NCBI GenBank assembly: GCA_945883695.1
Contig: CAMCYK010000024.1
Coordinates: 1 to 40,869, forward strand
Direction of reading: 5' to 3'
Source: Akkermansia muciniphila
GTDB taxonomy: Bacteria > Verrucomicrobiota > Verrucomicrobiia > Verrucomicrobiales > Akkermansiaceae
DNA length: 40,869 nucleotides
Shown: one piece after another, positions 25,432 through 34,368 of the stretch
How positions within the stretch are numbered: the stretch's first letter is position 1
How the letters are laid out: every line of letters starts with the position of its first letter
The notes under the pieces: model-generated
What the model was told of the DNA's origin: nothing
Seen by the model: only the letters and a program-made list of their open reading frames with translations
Database searches by the model: none
Program-made: the position numbers and the translations under genes

Positions 25432-28400
25432 TCAAAGACCGGCGCCCAGCATCTCCAGCAGCGCGGCATCCTTCTCCGGGCCGCTGATGAAATCGAGGGC
25501 ACGGATGTAGCGCGGCCGCTCGGCCTCGGGGGTCGCCTTGTCGAGGATCAGCTTGGCCAGCAGCGTCGCCGACTTCGGCGCGCGGCTGCGCCAGACGATG
25601 TCGCGGCCGGCCGGGGTGTTCCAGCCGTCGCCGGCCTTCGCCTGCCAGGCGGCGAAGCACTCGGCCTCGCGGCCCTGCGCGCCGATTCCCAGCGCCTCAA
25701 GATACCAGCGGTCCTTGCCATCGTGACGGCTCGCCAGTTCGGCCCACAAGGCCGGGACTTTCGGCGACGGGTTCTTGCGCAGCGCGATCGCGCACTCGCG
25801 GCGGACTTCCGGCGCGGGGTCGGCGGCGAGCTTTTCGACCAGCGGGATCACCTCGACCCCGGCGGCGCGCGCCGCGCGCAGGGCAGCGACCCGCAGGTCG
25901 GCGGCGCTGGCGGCGGCGGCTTCGGCGAGGTAGCTCGCGGCCCGTCCTTCGAGCCGGATCAGCAACTGCAGGGCGCGCGCCTGGTGGCGGACCGCCAGCG
26001 GACTGCCGGCCTTCCCGCGCAGCAAGCCGGCGAGCTCCGCCTCCGCCTTCCCGCCCATGTCGAGCAGGGTGGTCGCGGCGAGCTGGCGGGTCGCCGGATT
26101 CGGCGAACAAAGCGCGGCGATCCGGCCGGCCGGCGACCCGAGGTCGACCTTCGCCGCCGGCGCGCGGTGGCCCTCCGGCGCGATCCGGTAAATCCGCCCG
26201 CGCATCGTTTCCATCACATTGTCACCCATCCCGTGGCCGCCGACGCCCGGATCGTTCCAATCCGCGACGAACAGCGAGCCGTCCGGCGCGACCGCGACGT
26301 CCGACGGGCGGAACCAGGTGTCGGCGCTGGTCATCAGGTCCGCGATCTCCGCGCGGTAGCCGGCCCCCTGCTTCTCGACCGGATACGCCCGCACCACCCG
26401 CGGACCGTTGTCGCAGTGGATGATCTGGTTGCGGAATTTCTCCGGCAGCAGCTCGCCTTCATAGACCGTCAGGCCGCAGGGCGATCCCGCGCCGGTCATC
26501 AGCAGGTTGGGCACCACGCCGGGATCGTTCTGGAACCAGTGGCGGTCCGGGATCGCCTCCTCGCGGTTGGTCCGCTCGGAAGTCCAGCCGGCGCCGGTGA
26601 TCTCGTCGGAGTAGCCGAAATTGCCGAACTCCATCACGTAGTTGATGCGCACGCCCTGGTTGCCGTCGTCGTCGTTGTCGGACTGCCAGACCGCGCCCAG
26701 CGAATCGACCGCCAGCTCGAAATTATTACGGAAGTTATGGCCGATGGTCTCCAGCCCGCTGCCATCCGGGTTGCAGCGGAATGCCATGCCCTTGCGGTAC
26801 GGCTTGCCGTTGGCGGACGGCTCGTTGCCGGCGAGGTCGGTCAAGGGCCCGCCGTCCGGCCCGCGGAGCTGGCCGCCGGCATCGCCCATGTTGAAGTAGA
26901 GCTTGCCGTCCGGACCGGTCACGAAGGCATGCACGCCGTGGTCATGCTGCTGGCCGCCGATCCCGCTGAACAGCGTGTCGCGGCGGTCCGCCTTGTCGTC
27001 GCCATCGGTATCGGTCAGCACGAACACGTTCGGCGAGCACGAGACGATCACCCGGTTGCCAAGCACCAGCAGCCCGAGCGGGGCATTGATCGCGGGGTCC
27101 TGATAGAAGGTCTTCGAGAGATCCGCTTTCCCGTCGCCATCGCTGTCCTCGAGGATGACAATCCGGTCGCCTTCCGGCCGCAGGTTCTGATGGCCGCGGT
27201 AGTTCGCGGCTTCGGCGACCCACACCCGGCCGCGGGCGTCGATGTCGATGTTGGTCGGGTTCACCACCATCGGCTCGGAGGCGAACAGGGTCGCTTCCAG
27301 GCCATCGGCAACGACGTTTTCCGCCGCGGCTTCCAGCGCCGCCTCGGGGCCGCTGCCGCGCGCGCCGCCACCGCCGCCTCCCGCGGCGGCCGGCGCGGTG
27401 ACCAGCGCCGGCGGTTCCTCGGTGAAGACCATGAACGAAACGGTCGAGCCGCAGCCCTGGCGGGTGCCGCCGTCGTCGACCGCGCCCTTGGCGGTGAAGC
27501 GGGTGGCCGCGGCGGGCAGTTCGTAGGCGATCACCGACGCCGAGTGCGTGCCGATTCCTTCCATGTAGGGTGTGCCGTCGGTCATCAGCGGCGTGCCGCC
27601 GGAACTGAGGCCGACGCGGACCTCGCCGTGGCCGCTGGTCGCCGATTTCCACTCGATCGCCGACAGCTTGATCTCGCCCTCCGCGGTTTCCACGCGCGGC
27701 TCGATCCAGTTCGCCCAGTCGCAGCCGTAACCATCGCCGCCGTCGCCCACCACCAGCCAGATCTTCCTGGATTCCGGCAGTTTGACATCGATGTCGACCA
27801 TGCCCTTGTTGAACACCTTGCTCCTCCACACCGGCTTGGTCCCCGGCTTGCCGGCGGATACCTTCGCGGCGGGCGGCGGGCCGCCCTTGGGATCGAGATT
27901 CTGCTTCAGGTCGTCCCCGCTCACGGTCGAGACCACCCCGCCGGCGGGCACCTCGGCCTTGGCCAGCCAGACGATGGCGTTGAGCACCAGCTTGCGGAAA
28001 TTGTCATCGCCCCAGTTCGAGTGGTTATGTCCGCCGGTGAAGCCGAAGCCGCGTCCGCCGTCCGGCCGCTCGAAGGCCCACCCCAGATGCTGCGGCCGCC
28101 CCTTCATCTTGAAGACGTCGGGATTCCCCCCGCGGTCGCTGTTCTCGTCGCGGAACAGCTCGTCGGGCGGCACCGCACTGAGCAGCGGGGTCACCCCTTT
28201 CATGTCCCCGGCGAAGCGCATGTTGAAGTACCACTCGTCGCGGATCTCGAACGGCTTCACCCCGCGCGTCACCGGATGCTCCGGGAGGCTGGTGAACTTC
28301 GCGGTCCAGAACGGATTGACCGACCAGTAGGTCTCGAAATAGCCGCCGGTCCAGCGCAGGAACTCCGGGCCGCCGCGGTCTTTCGGGACCTCGACCGCGA

Positions 28401-28773
28401 AGTGCAGCATGCCGAGGCCGGTGCCCTTCTCGACCAGCCCGGCGATCCGCGCCAGCCGCTGGTCCTGGAGCACCGGATGGCCGCCGGCACCGTCGGAGTA
28501 AACGATCACCGCCGCCGCGCCATCGAGCGCGCTGTCTTCGCGCACCCAGCCGTTCAGATGCGCTTCGACCGCGATCCCCGGCACGCTTTCGAGGCATTTC
28601 TTGAACAGCAGCACGCCGGCATTGTGCTCGTGGTCGCCGGGGCCGTGGCTGGGGTGGCCGGCGATCAGCACGATCTTGCGGGCCTCCGCGCCGGCGGCGA
28701 GGGAGACGGGAAACAGGAGGACGCCGGCGGTGAAGCGGAGCGCGACGACAAAGGAGCGGGGCACGGTTTTCAT
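25432..28773 (-). CDS. Secreted ThuA / NPCBM / PVC-type dehydrogenase / HEAT protein
   Basis: The product is 1113 residues with a signal peptide (about 1-30, MKTVPRSFVVALRFTAGVLL). Domains in order: ThuA-like (about 30-275; KIVLIAGHPSHGPGDHEHN, HFAVEVPKDRGG); an NPCBM-like carbohydrate-binding beta-sandwich (about 320-460; MEGIGTHSASVIAYELP); a Gly-rich linker; a six-bladed propeller of the PVC-type membrane-bound dehydrogenase family (about 495-850; NPTNIDIDARGRVWVAEAAN, EDSDGDGKADLSKTFY, RPSDVAVAPDGSLFVADWND); and HEAT-like Ala-rich helices to the end. The family is thought to oxidise sugars or polyols in the periplasm. There is no heme motif in this chain; it is encoded in the next gene. 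It is transcribed divergently from the zincin gene at 29076. Confidence 0.88.
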   Translation of the reverse strand: MKTVPRSFVVALRFTAGVLLFPVSLAAGAEARKIVLIAGHPSHGPGDHEHNAGVLLFKKCLESVPGIAVEAHLNGWVREDSALDGAAAVIVYSDGAGGHPVLQDQRLARIAGLVEKGTGLGMLHFAVEVPKDRGGPEFLRWTGGYFETYWSVNPFWTAKFTSLPEHPVTRGVKPFEIRDEWYFNMRFAGDMKGVTPLLSAVPPDELFRDENSDRGGNPDVFKMKGRPQHLGWAFERPDGGRGFGFTGGHNHSNWGDDNFRKLVLNAIVWLAKAEVPAGGVVSTVSGDDLKQNLDPKGGPPPAAKVSAGKPGTKPVWRSKVFNKGMVDIDVKLPESRKIWLVVGDGGDGYGCDWANWIEPRVETAEGEIKLSAIEWKSATSGHGEVRVGLSSGGTPLMTDGTPYMEGIGTHSASVIAYELPAAATRFTAKGAVDDGGTRQGCGSTVSFMVFTEEPPALVTAPAAAGGGGGGARGSGPEAALEAAAENVVADGLEATLFASEPMVVNPTNIDIDARGRVWVAEAANYRGHQNLRPEGDRIVILEDSDGDGKADLSKTFYQDPAINAPLGLLVLGNRVIVSCSPNVFVLTDTDGDDKADRRDTLFSGIGGQQHDHGVHAFVTGPDGKLYFNMGDAGGQLRGPDGGPLTDLAGNEPSANGKPYRKGMAFRCNPDGSGLETIGHNFRNNFELAVDSLGAVWQSDNDDDGNQGVRINYVMEFGNFGYSDEITGAGWTSERTNREEAIPDRHWFQNDPGVVPNLLMTGAGSPCGLTVYEGELLPEKFRNQIIHCDNGPRVVRAYPVEKQGAGYRAEIADLMTSADTWFRPSDVAVAPDGSLFVADWNDPGVGGHGMGDNVMETMRGRIYRIAPEGHRAPAAKVDLGSPAGRIAALCSPNPATRQLAATTLLDMGGKAEAELAGLLRGKAGSPLAVRHQARALQLLIRLEGRAASYLAEAAAASAADLRVAALRAARAAGVEVIPLVEKLAADPAPEVRRECAIALRKNPSPKVPALWAELASRHDGKDRWYLEALGIGAQGREAECFAAWQAKAGDGWNTPAGRDIVWRSRAPKSATLLAKLILDKATPEAERPRYIRALDFISGPEKDAALLEMLGAGL

Positions 28774-29075
28774 CGGAAAAAGAATGGCGCCGCTCGAGGA
28801 GCGGAGTCCCTGGGCTACGGGGCGCGGCTTCCCGAACCTCCCGGGCTGCGTGATTCATGCGGATGTTTCGTGAAATGATCAATCCCCCGGCACCGATTCG
28901 CCCGGAAATTCCGAAAGCGATCCCGGCCGGCGGCCCGCGGAAAGTCTCCAGGCACCGATTCCACGCTTTATCATCGGTGCGAAGCGGATTGTCGAATCCG
29001 CGCAACCCGGTTTTCCGGGCTGACACCGACCGCCGATTCCAACATTTTATTTCCTATCCCCTCCAACTTCCAATC
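28774..29075. promoter_or_regulatory. Divergent intergenic region with tandem hairpins
   Basis: The 302 bp lie between divergently read genes and must hold both promoters, though neither could be assigned to a consensus. Near the plus-strand gene are two consecutive hairpins: GCGGATT/AATCCGC (28984-28990 with 28995-29001, GTCG loop) and CCCGG/CCGGG (29006-29010 with 29015-29019, TTTT loop). They end 57 bp before ATG 29076 and would be in its leader. A CCGCTC/GAGCGG hairpin lies near 28792-28806. Confidence 0.4.
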
Positions 29076-29993
29076 ATGTCCCCTCTTCCATCCTCTTGCC
29101 GGCCGCTGGCCGCCTTCGTCGCCTTCGTCGCCCTCTGCGCCACGGCGTCTTCCCAGGCAATCGTCCCCGGCGCCGAATTCCGGGAATCGTTCGACCTCGG
29201 CGAGCACTACCAGCAGGTCGTTTTCGTCGAAGGCTTCCCGGTGGTCGGATCCGGTCAAGTGGCTCCCGCCGCGCTCGAGGAAGCCGCCCACAACGTCCGC
29301 TCGATGCTCCGGGAACGCCCGGACATCCTCCGCCAGCTCGCCGCCAACAAGATCCGGCTCGGCATCATGGCGGTCAACGAACGCACCTGCGATCTGCCGG
29401 AACACGCGGACCTCAAGCCCAAGGCCTTCTGGAACCGCCGCGCGCGGGGATTGGGCGCGTCCCGCAGGGCGCCCTGCGTTTCGTGCGGCGAGGAAAACCT
29501 GCTCCACAACCCCGGCGACCATTACTCGACCGAAAGCATCATGATCCACGAGTTCGCCCATGCCATTCATCATGCCGCCCTGATGGACCTTGCCCCGGAC
29601 TTCGACCCCCGTCTGCGCGAGGCCTACGACGCGGCCATGAAGGCGGGGCTCTGGAAAGGCCTCTACGCCGCGGAGAATCATGCCGAATACTGGGCGGAGG
29701 GCGTCCAGTCATGGTTCGACACGAACCGCGAGAACGATGCCATCCACAACCACGTCGATACCCGAGAGGAACTCCTCGAATACGATCCCGCCCTCGCCAA
29801 ACTTTGCGCCGAGATTTTCGGCAAGAACCCGTGGCGCTATGTCCGGGCGGATGATCCTTCGCGGAAGAACGAGCCGCATCTGAAATCGCTCGATCGCTCC
29901 AAGCTCAAGCCCTTCGCCTGGACGAAGGAAGAGCAAGCCGCCTTCGACGCCTTGGAGCGGAACAAGGAGAAGCCGAAGGGCGGCGGACGCTGA
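29076..29993 (+). CDS. Secreted HExxH zinc metallopeptidase-like protein
   Basis: The product is 305 residues from ATG 29076, the start that gives a signal peptide (MSPLPSSCRPLAAFVAFVAL, cleavage about 26). The zincin helix is SIMIHEFAHAIHH (HEFAH, 158-162). A downstream helix, AAENHAEYWAEGVQSWF (Glu204/Glu208), could supply the third zinc ligand, as in gluzincins. A short CVSCG motif (134-138) could form a disulphide or bind metal. The C-terminus is charged and Lys-rich. The protein is probably secreted and acts on peptides or on peptide-decorated polymers. The family was not recognised more precisely. It is divergent from the ThuA/dehydrogenase gene. Confidence 0.78.
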   Translation: MSPLPSSCRPLAAFVAFVALCATASSQAIVPGAEFRESFDLGEHYQQVVFVEGFPVVGSGQVAPAALEEAAHNVRSMLRERPDILRQLAANKIRLGIMAVNERTCDLPEHADLKPKAFWNRRARGLGASRRAPCVSCGEENLLHNPGDHYSTESIMIHEFAHAIHHAALMDLAPDFDPRLREAYDAAMKAGLWKGLYAAENHAEYWAEGVQSWFDTNRENDAIHNHVDTREELLEYDPALAKLCAEIFGKNPWRYVRADDPSRKNEPHLKSLDRSKLKPFAWTKEEQAAFDALERNKEKPKGGGR

Positions 29994-30164
29994 CCGGCCG
30001 CAAGTTCAGACATCCTGATCTGCCCGGGAAAAAGTCTGGCACCATTCGAGCCTCGGCCGTGGCCATCCTGGGAATGCTGAGCCCCAGGTGTCCATTGGGC
30101 CTGGTTCGCCACCCGTGGGCATCACCAAATCATTTTTTTAAAGGTATACCCAACCCGATTACCC

Positions 30165-32006
30165 ATGGAAACCAACACCCACATCGCCATCCGGCCGGCA
30201 ACATTGACCGCCTGCCTTGCCTTCGCATGCGGTGCCGCGCTCGCGGCAGATGTCACTTTCTTCAGCTATTCAGACGTCCACTACGGTGCTGACGGCGGCG
30301 GCAAGCGCCCGCCGATCGTGCAAAGCGACACAGTGCCGGTGATCAACTCGCTCCCTGATACCCCCTACCCGGCCGAAATCGGCGGAACGGTCGACAAACC
30401 GCGCGCCGTGGTCATGCAGGGCGACCTGATCAACGACGGAGCCGTCAAGGACAAGTATCCGACCCAGTGGGCGAATTACCTCGCCGACTTCGGAGTCAAC
30501 GGCGAAGGCCGCTGCAAGTTCCCGGTGTTCGAGGGCGTCGGCAACCATGATGTCAGCGAGGACATGTTCGTCTTCAACCAAGTCAAGGAACGGAATCTGG
30601 TCCGCAAGCAACTCGGCTATATCAAGAATATCTCCCCTAACGGATACCATTACTCATGGGACTGGGACGGCGTGCACTTCGTCAACGTCAACCTGTTCCC
30701 GGGCGATGTCTGGGAAGGCGAGGCCGACGCCTACGGCCGGGGCCACCACCCGCAACACGCCCGCGAGTTCCTCGCGGACGATCTGAACCGCAATGTCGGC
30801 GACTCCGGCCGTCCGGTGGTGATCGTGCAACACTTCCGGCCGATCGACGAGAATTGGTGGACCTACTCCGCTGCCGACAAGTTCCACCAGGTGATCCAGA
30901 ACTACAACGTCGTCGCGATTCTGGTCGGTCACCAAGGCGGCGGGGTCGATAACAAGTGGCGCGGCTACAACTGGATCAGCAGCAACGGCGAACTGGTGGT
31001 ATGCAGGATCAAGGATGGCACCTTCACGGCGATCAACCGTTCCGCCGAGGGCTGGGGCAAGTCGATGCGCAAGAAGATCTTCCCGTCATGGTCCGACTCC
31101 GGCCTGCCCGCGGTGGTCAACAACGGCGACTGGGCGACCAAGGTCAGCAGCACCGCCGCCACACTCTCGGCACGGCTCGTTTATCAGGCGGAGTCACCCA
31201 CCGAGATCACGCTGCACTGGGGAACCGCCGATGGCGGCGACCAGCCCGGGAAATGGGAGAACTCGAAGCCGCTTGGTGTCCAGCAACCGGGGGCCACCGC
31301 CACCGCCGGAATCTCCGGCCTGAGCCCGCGGACAACCTATTACTACCGCGCGTCCGCCCGCAACGCCAAGGGCACCGCGTGGGCCGGTGCCTCGGTCCCG
31401 TTCCAAACCGCCGGAACCCTGCCGTCCCCGTGGCAGCAATCGTTTGTCGGTTACCCCCAACGCCCCGGCAGCGGCGCCCATTTCTCCGAGGGCACCATCA
31501 CCGTAAGCGGCTCCGGCCGCGACATCGCCGAAGGACGCGAGCCGATCGATAACTGCCAGTTCGCGTGGCAGGAACTCATCGGCGACGGCGAACTCATCGC
31601 ACGCATCACCACTTCCGAAGTCAAAAGCCGCGAACCGAAGGTCGGCATCATGATGCGCGAGTCATCAGCCAACGACGCCCGCAACGTCGCACTGCTGCTC
31701 ATCCCACGCGTCGGCGTGAGGCTGTCCGCGCGCACCGAGCCCGCCGGCGGCAGCCGCAGCCTGCGACCCGCTCCTGAAACCAAGACCGCACCGTGCTGGC
31801 TCAAGCTCGTCCGCAGCGGCGATACCTTCACCGGCCATCGGTCCGAGGATGGCAGCACCTGGTCGCAAGTCGGTGAACCGGTCACCGTGTCCATGGCCCC
31901 CAAAGTGTCTGCCGGGCTCGCGGTGACCGCCGGCTGCCGCGATGAATCGAAAGTCCACACCGCCACCTTCGACAACGTTTCCTGCATTCCAGCCAAGCAG
32001 CCATGA
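30165..32006 (+). CDS. Secreted metallophosphoesterase with fibronectin III-like and C-terminal domains
   Basis: The product is 613 residues with a signal peptide (about 1-28). The phosphoesterase domain (about 29-300) shows FFSYSDVHYG (Asp37, His39), VVMQGDLIND (Asp87), EGVGNHDVS (Asn127-His128), VIVQHFRP and VAILVGHQGGGV. The last motif is normally GHxH; here the second His is Gly, so one metal ligand is changed. A fibronectin III-like domain follows (about 335-420; TTYYYRASARNAKGTAWAG), then a beta-rich C-terminal domain (about 425-610) resembling a concanavalin-type sandwich (DNCQFAWQELIGDGELIARI, FTGHRSEDGSTWSQVGEP). It is a paralogue of the protein at 10593 with added domains. Its stop overlaps a short frame at 32003. 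Confidence 0.85.
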   Translation: METNTHIAIRPATLTACLAFACGAALAADVTFFSYSDVHYGADGGGKRPPIVQSDTVPVINSLPDTPYPAEIGGTVDKPRAVVMQGDLINDGAVKDKYPTQWANYLADFGVNGEGRCKFPVFEGVGNHDVSEDMFVFNQVKERNLVRKQLGYIKNISPNGYHYSWDWDGVHFVNVNLFPGDVWEGEADAYGRGHHPQHAREFLADDLNRNVGDSGRPVVIVQHFRPIDENWWTYSAADKFHQVIQNYNVVAILVGHQGGGVDNKWRGYNWISSNGELVVCRIKDGTFTAINRSAEGWGKSMRKKIFPSWSDSGLPAVVNNGDWATKVSSTAATLSARLVYQAESPTEITLHWGTADGGDQPGKWENSKPLGVQQPGATATAGISGLSPRTTYYYRASARNAKGTAWAGASVPFQTAGTLPSPWQQSFVGYPQRPGSGAHFSEGTITVSGSGRDIAEGREPIDNCQFAWQELIGDGELIARITTSEVKSREPKVGIMMRESSANDARNVALLLIPRVGVRLSARTEPAGGSRSLRPAPETKTAPCWLKLVRSGDTFTGHRSEDGSTWSQVGEPVTVSMAPKVSAGLAVTAGCRDESKVHTATFDNVSCIPAKQP

Positions 32007-32161
32007 TCCGTCACACGCTCCACACCCTGGCCGCCACCGCACTGGTCTCCGCTTTACTGCTAGGAATTTGCTTTTGGCGGGATGCTCCTGAAACAGCCGT
32101 TGGGGGAGTCTATCGGGAGTGGATCAATCCACCACGGTCACGTCCGCCCAACTGTGCATGA
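32003..32161 (+). CDS. Possible truncated secreted protein (52 aa)
   Basis: The ATG at 32003 overlaps the metallophosphoesterase stop by 4 bp and opens a 52-residue frame that begins like a signal peptide or membrane anchor (HTLHTLAATALVSALLLGIC). After about residue 40 the frame runs into the 3' end of the opposite-strand pseudokinase gene (ends 32124) and stops at 32161. The coupling and hydrophobic start look genuine, the tail does not. It may be the 5' stub of a secreted gene cut off by an old rearrangement. Confidence 0.35.
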   Translation: MIRHTLHTLAATALVSALLLGICFWRDAPETAVGGVYREWINPPRSRPPNCA

Positions 32162-33548
32162 TCAGCTTGGGCTGGCGGACTTGCTTGATGTGCTCCGTGT
32201 CGACGCGGCCGCGCAGGCGGACTCGTCTGCCGAGCAACGGCTCCAAGTCGGCGCGGGTGATTTCGTGGTTTGCATCTGCAACGTAAAGATACGCCCGAAC
32301 GTGCGACGAAGGGTCTTCCTGAGAAAATTCAAGATACCAAATTTCCCGGTTTCCCGACAACCTGACCTGCCTCAATTCGCCCTCGATCTCGATCTGCTCT
32401 CGAAAACATCTCAGGATCTCTTCCCGCTGCCGCGTGTCGAAAACACCCGCAGGTAATTTGACCTCGGCATCGACAAGTGGATGGATCTTCTCTTCGAGCG
32501 GGCCGATGGGCGGCGTCTCGGCCTCCGCAACCGCCGTCCCCTTGTTGTCCTCGGCGTTCTCCACCACCGCTTCAACCAACGGCATGCCTCCGCTTTGGCT
32601 TCCGCTCGACGCGACCGCAGCGGCCGGCACTGACGGGGCGGCGGCGATGGGATCCACCGGTCGGTGCCTGCTCGCCATGACCATGCCAAGGCAACCCACA
32701 AGCAGCAGCAGGGCGATGCTGATCCCAACCGGCCAACTTGAATTCCCCCGTTCGACCAAGACCACGGGGGGCTTGAGGATCCCTTGCCCCCTCGGTTTGA
32801 CCCCTTGACCAGGAACACCCTGGCGGGTGTCGGCGAGCAATCGCTCCCGAGCCACGCGAACCGATACCTGCGGGTTGCCGCGCAGCCACTTGATCCATGC
32901 TCCCATGCCCTCGCCGGCATCATCGCTGACGAGCTTTCCTTGCCATCCCAGCAACTGTTCGGCGAGCGCCAGGAGAGGCTCCATCCGCGACTGCTCGCCG
33001 TCCACCCCCACGCATTTCACCACAGATATCGAAAAAATGATCTCCTGACCATCGCCGCGGTCCGCGACCCGGATCGCGGCGGGATCCGTCTCCACCCACA
33101 CCGCATCAACCCCGCATACGTGGGAGATGCGCTCGGAAACCTGCAGGGCACCGATCATCAGGTTCCTGGTATCCCCCGCTGATAACCTCGACCCATCGAG
33201 GACACTTGCGAGGGATTGTGCCTCCAACCAATCAAAAGCGACAAAAGGGATCCCATCGTTTGGATCACAGCCCCCGCCGATCACCGACCTCAAGGCGGGG
33301 TGGCCAACTTCGACCAGACTCTCTATCCGCTTTTCGAAACACTGCCTGCCTGCCTTCGGCAAGCCACCTCCGGAATGCCCGAACGGCAGAAAGCGGGTGA
33401 GCTCCACGCTACGTCCCGAGCCTTGGTTCAATGCCCGATAGACCACCCTGTCCGCGGCCTGGCCGATCATCTCCTCGATATGGAAGTTGCCCTTCAAAGT
33501 GTGGGATCCTGTCCTACGCCGCCGTTGGCAATCCTCCCGGGAGGCCAT
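32124..33548 (-). CDS. Membrane-anchored pseudokinase with C-terminal beta domain
   Basis: The product is 474 residues. Residues about 20-245 follow the layout of a Hanks-type Ser/Thr kinase but lack its chemistry. The glycine-rich loop is IGQAADRVVYRA, the VAxK lysine region reads SVELTRFLP without Lys, the HRDxKxxN loop is GVDAVWVETDPAAI, and DFG is replaced by FSI. A single membrane helix lies at about 272-291 (WPVGISIALLLLVGCLGMVM), followed by an Ala/Pro/Glu-rich linker and a C-terminal domain of about 100 residues that may be OB-like (LEPLLGRRVRLRGRVDTEHI). ATG 33548 lies 3 bp after the stop of the secreted zincin, so the two are one transcription unit. The protein probably scaffolds or senses, rather than phosphorylates. 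Confidence 0.75.
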   Translation of the reverse strand: MASREDCQRRRRTGSHTLKGNFHIEEMIGQAADRVVYRALNQGSGRSVELTRFLPFGHSGGGLPKAGRQCFEKRIESLVEVGHPALRSVIGGGCDPNDGIPFVAFDWLEAQSLASVLDGSRLSAGDTRNLMIGALQVSERISHVCGVDAVWVETDPAAIRVADRGDGQEIIFSISVVKCVGVDGEQSRMEPLLALAEQLLGWQGKLVSDDAGEGMGAWIKWLRGNPQVSVRVARERLLADTRQGVPGQGVKPRGQGILKPPVVLVERGNSSWPVGISIALLLLVGCLGMVMASRHRPVDPIAAAPSVPAAAVASSGSQSGGMPLVEAVVENAEDNKGTAVAEAETPPIGPLEEKIHPLVDAEVKLPAGVFDTRQREEILRCFREQIEIEGELRQVRLSGNREIWYLEFSQEDPSSHVRAYLYVADANHEITRADLEPLLGRRVRLRGRVDTEHIKQVRQPKLIMHSWADVTVVD

Positions 33549-33551
33549 GAT

Positions 33552-34325
33552 TCATTCGGCCTTCGCCGCCTTCCGGATCGCCTCCCACAAGGCATGGCGG
33601 CGCGGGGACAACTTCTTGAGTTCCGCCAGTTTCGCCGGCCCGGCGTCGAGGCACATCGCGTGGATCCGGGCGAACTCGGCGAGGTCCTCGTGGGCCACGG
33701 TGTCTCCATAGGGCGACACGGAAATCCCGTCCTTGGCGATCGCCTCGCTCCACTTCTCGTTCATCCCGGGAATCGCCGCCTCGGCCCGCTGCGACAGGAT
33801 GTGGCCCGCTTCGTGGACCATCACCAGCGCGTTGGCCTGCGGAATCACGTTGAGATATTCCTGGGAACCATGAGCCGCGGCCCCATCAAGGTCCGAGTAA
33901 AAGGCGACGCCATCCTTCTTGCCCTCCGAGACAATCTGAAACGCCACGCGGTAAGAAGCCGGCACCTGCTCAAGCCGTCGGAGACAGTCTTCCACGTCCA
34001 TCTTGACGGTGTCTTCGATCGTGATCCTGAAATCCGCGCCACCGAGGGAGACCTGCCAGCATTTTCCCGGCGACGCCCCACGAAGCATCGCACGGGCAAC
34101 CGGCCCCGATTTCACGATGACTTTTTGCTTATTCTTGCTCCCGAACGATGCCCCCAATCCTTGAAACGTTTTTTCAAGCGAGGCCGGCACCTCGGGCGGC
34201 GGGGCAGCCCGGGTTGCAGGAGCTGTCATGAAGATTCCGAGGCACAGCGAGGCCGCAAGACCGAGGGGAACCGAACGCCGCCCAAAGAACAGGGCCGGGG
34301 TTCTGCGTTGAGGGTATCGTTTCAT
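33552..34325 (-). CDS. Secreted zincin (HEAGH...ED) metallopeptidase-like protein
   Basis: The product is 257 residues. It has a long basic N-terminus, then a hydrophobic signal segment (VPLGLAASLCLGIFMTAPAT, about 19-38). The catalytic helix is ALVMVHEAGHILSQR (HEAGH, 171-175), and AHEDLAEFARIHAM (Glu213/Glu217) offers the third zinc ligand about 40 residues later, as in gluzincins. The family resembles secreted zincins related in layout to the lethal-factor-like (M34-type) group, but this is not firm. It is the first gene of a pair with the membrane pseudokinase (3-bp gap). The pairing suggests a secreted or anchored protease whose activity is linked to the pseudokinase, which is inference. 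Confidence 0.7.
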   Translation of the reverse strand: MKRYPQRRTPALFFGRRSVPLGLAASLCLGIFMTAPATRAAPPPEVPASLEKTFQGLGASFGSKNKQKVIVKSGPVARAMLRGASPGKCWQVSLGGADFRITIEDTVKMDVEDCLRRLEQVPASYRVAFQIVSEGKKDGVAFYSDLDGAAAHGSQEYLNVIPQANALVMVHEAGHILSQRAEAAIPGMNEKWSEAIAKDGISVSPYGDTVAHEDLAEFARIHAMCLDAGPAKLAELKKLSPRRHALWEAIRKAAKAE

Positions 34326-34368
34326 CGACTTGGATCAGGTTGGGATGTGATGCCGCAATCCGCGCGAA

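Noticed and set aside
25723-28878. Plus-strand open frame of 1051 codons
   Set aside because: It lies antisense to the ThuA/dehydrogenase gene, is composed of Arg/Gly/Ala/Val/Asp-rich low-complexity sequence and has no recognisable motif.
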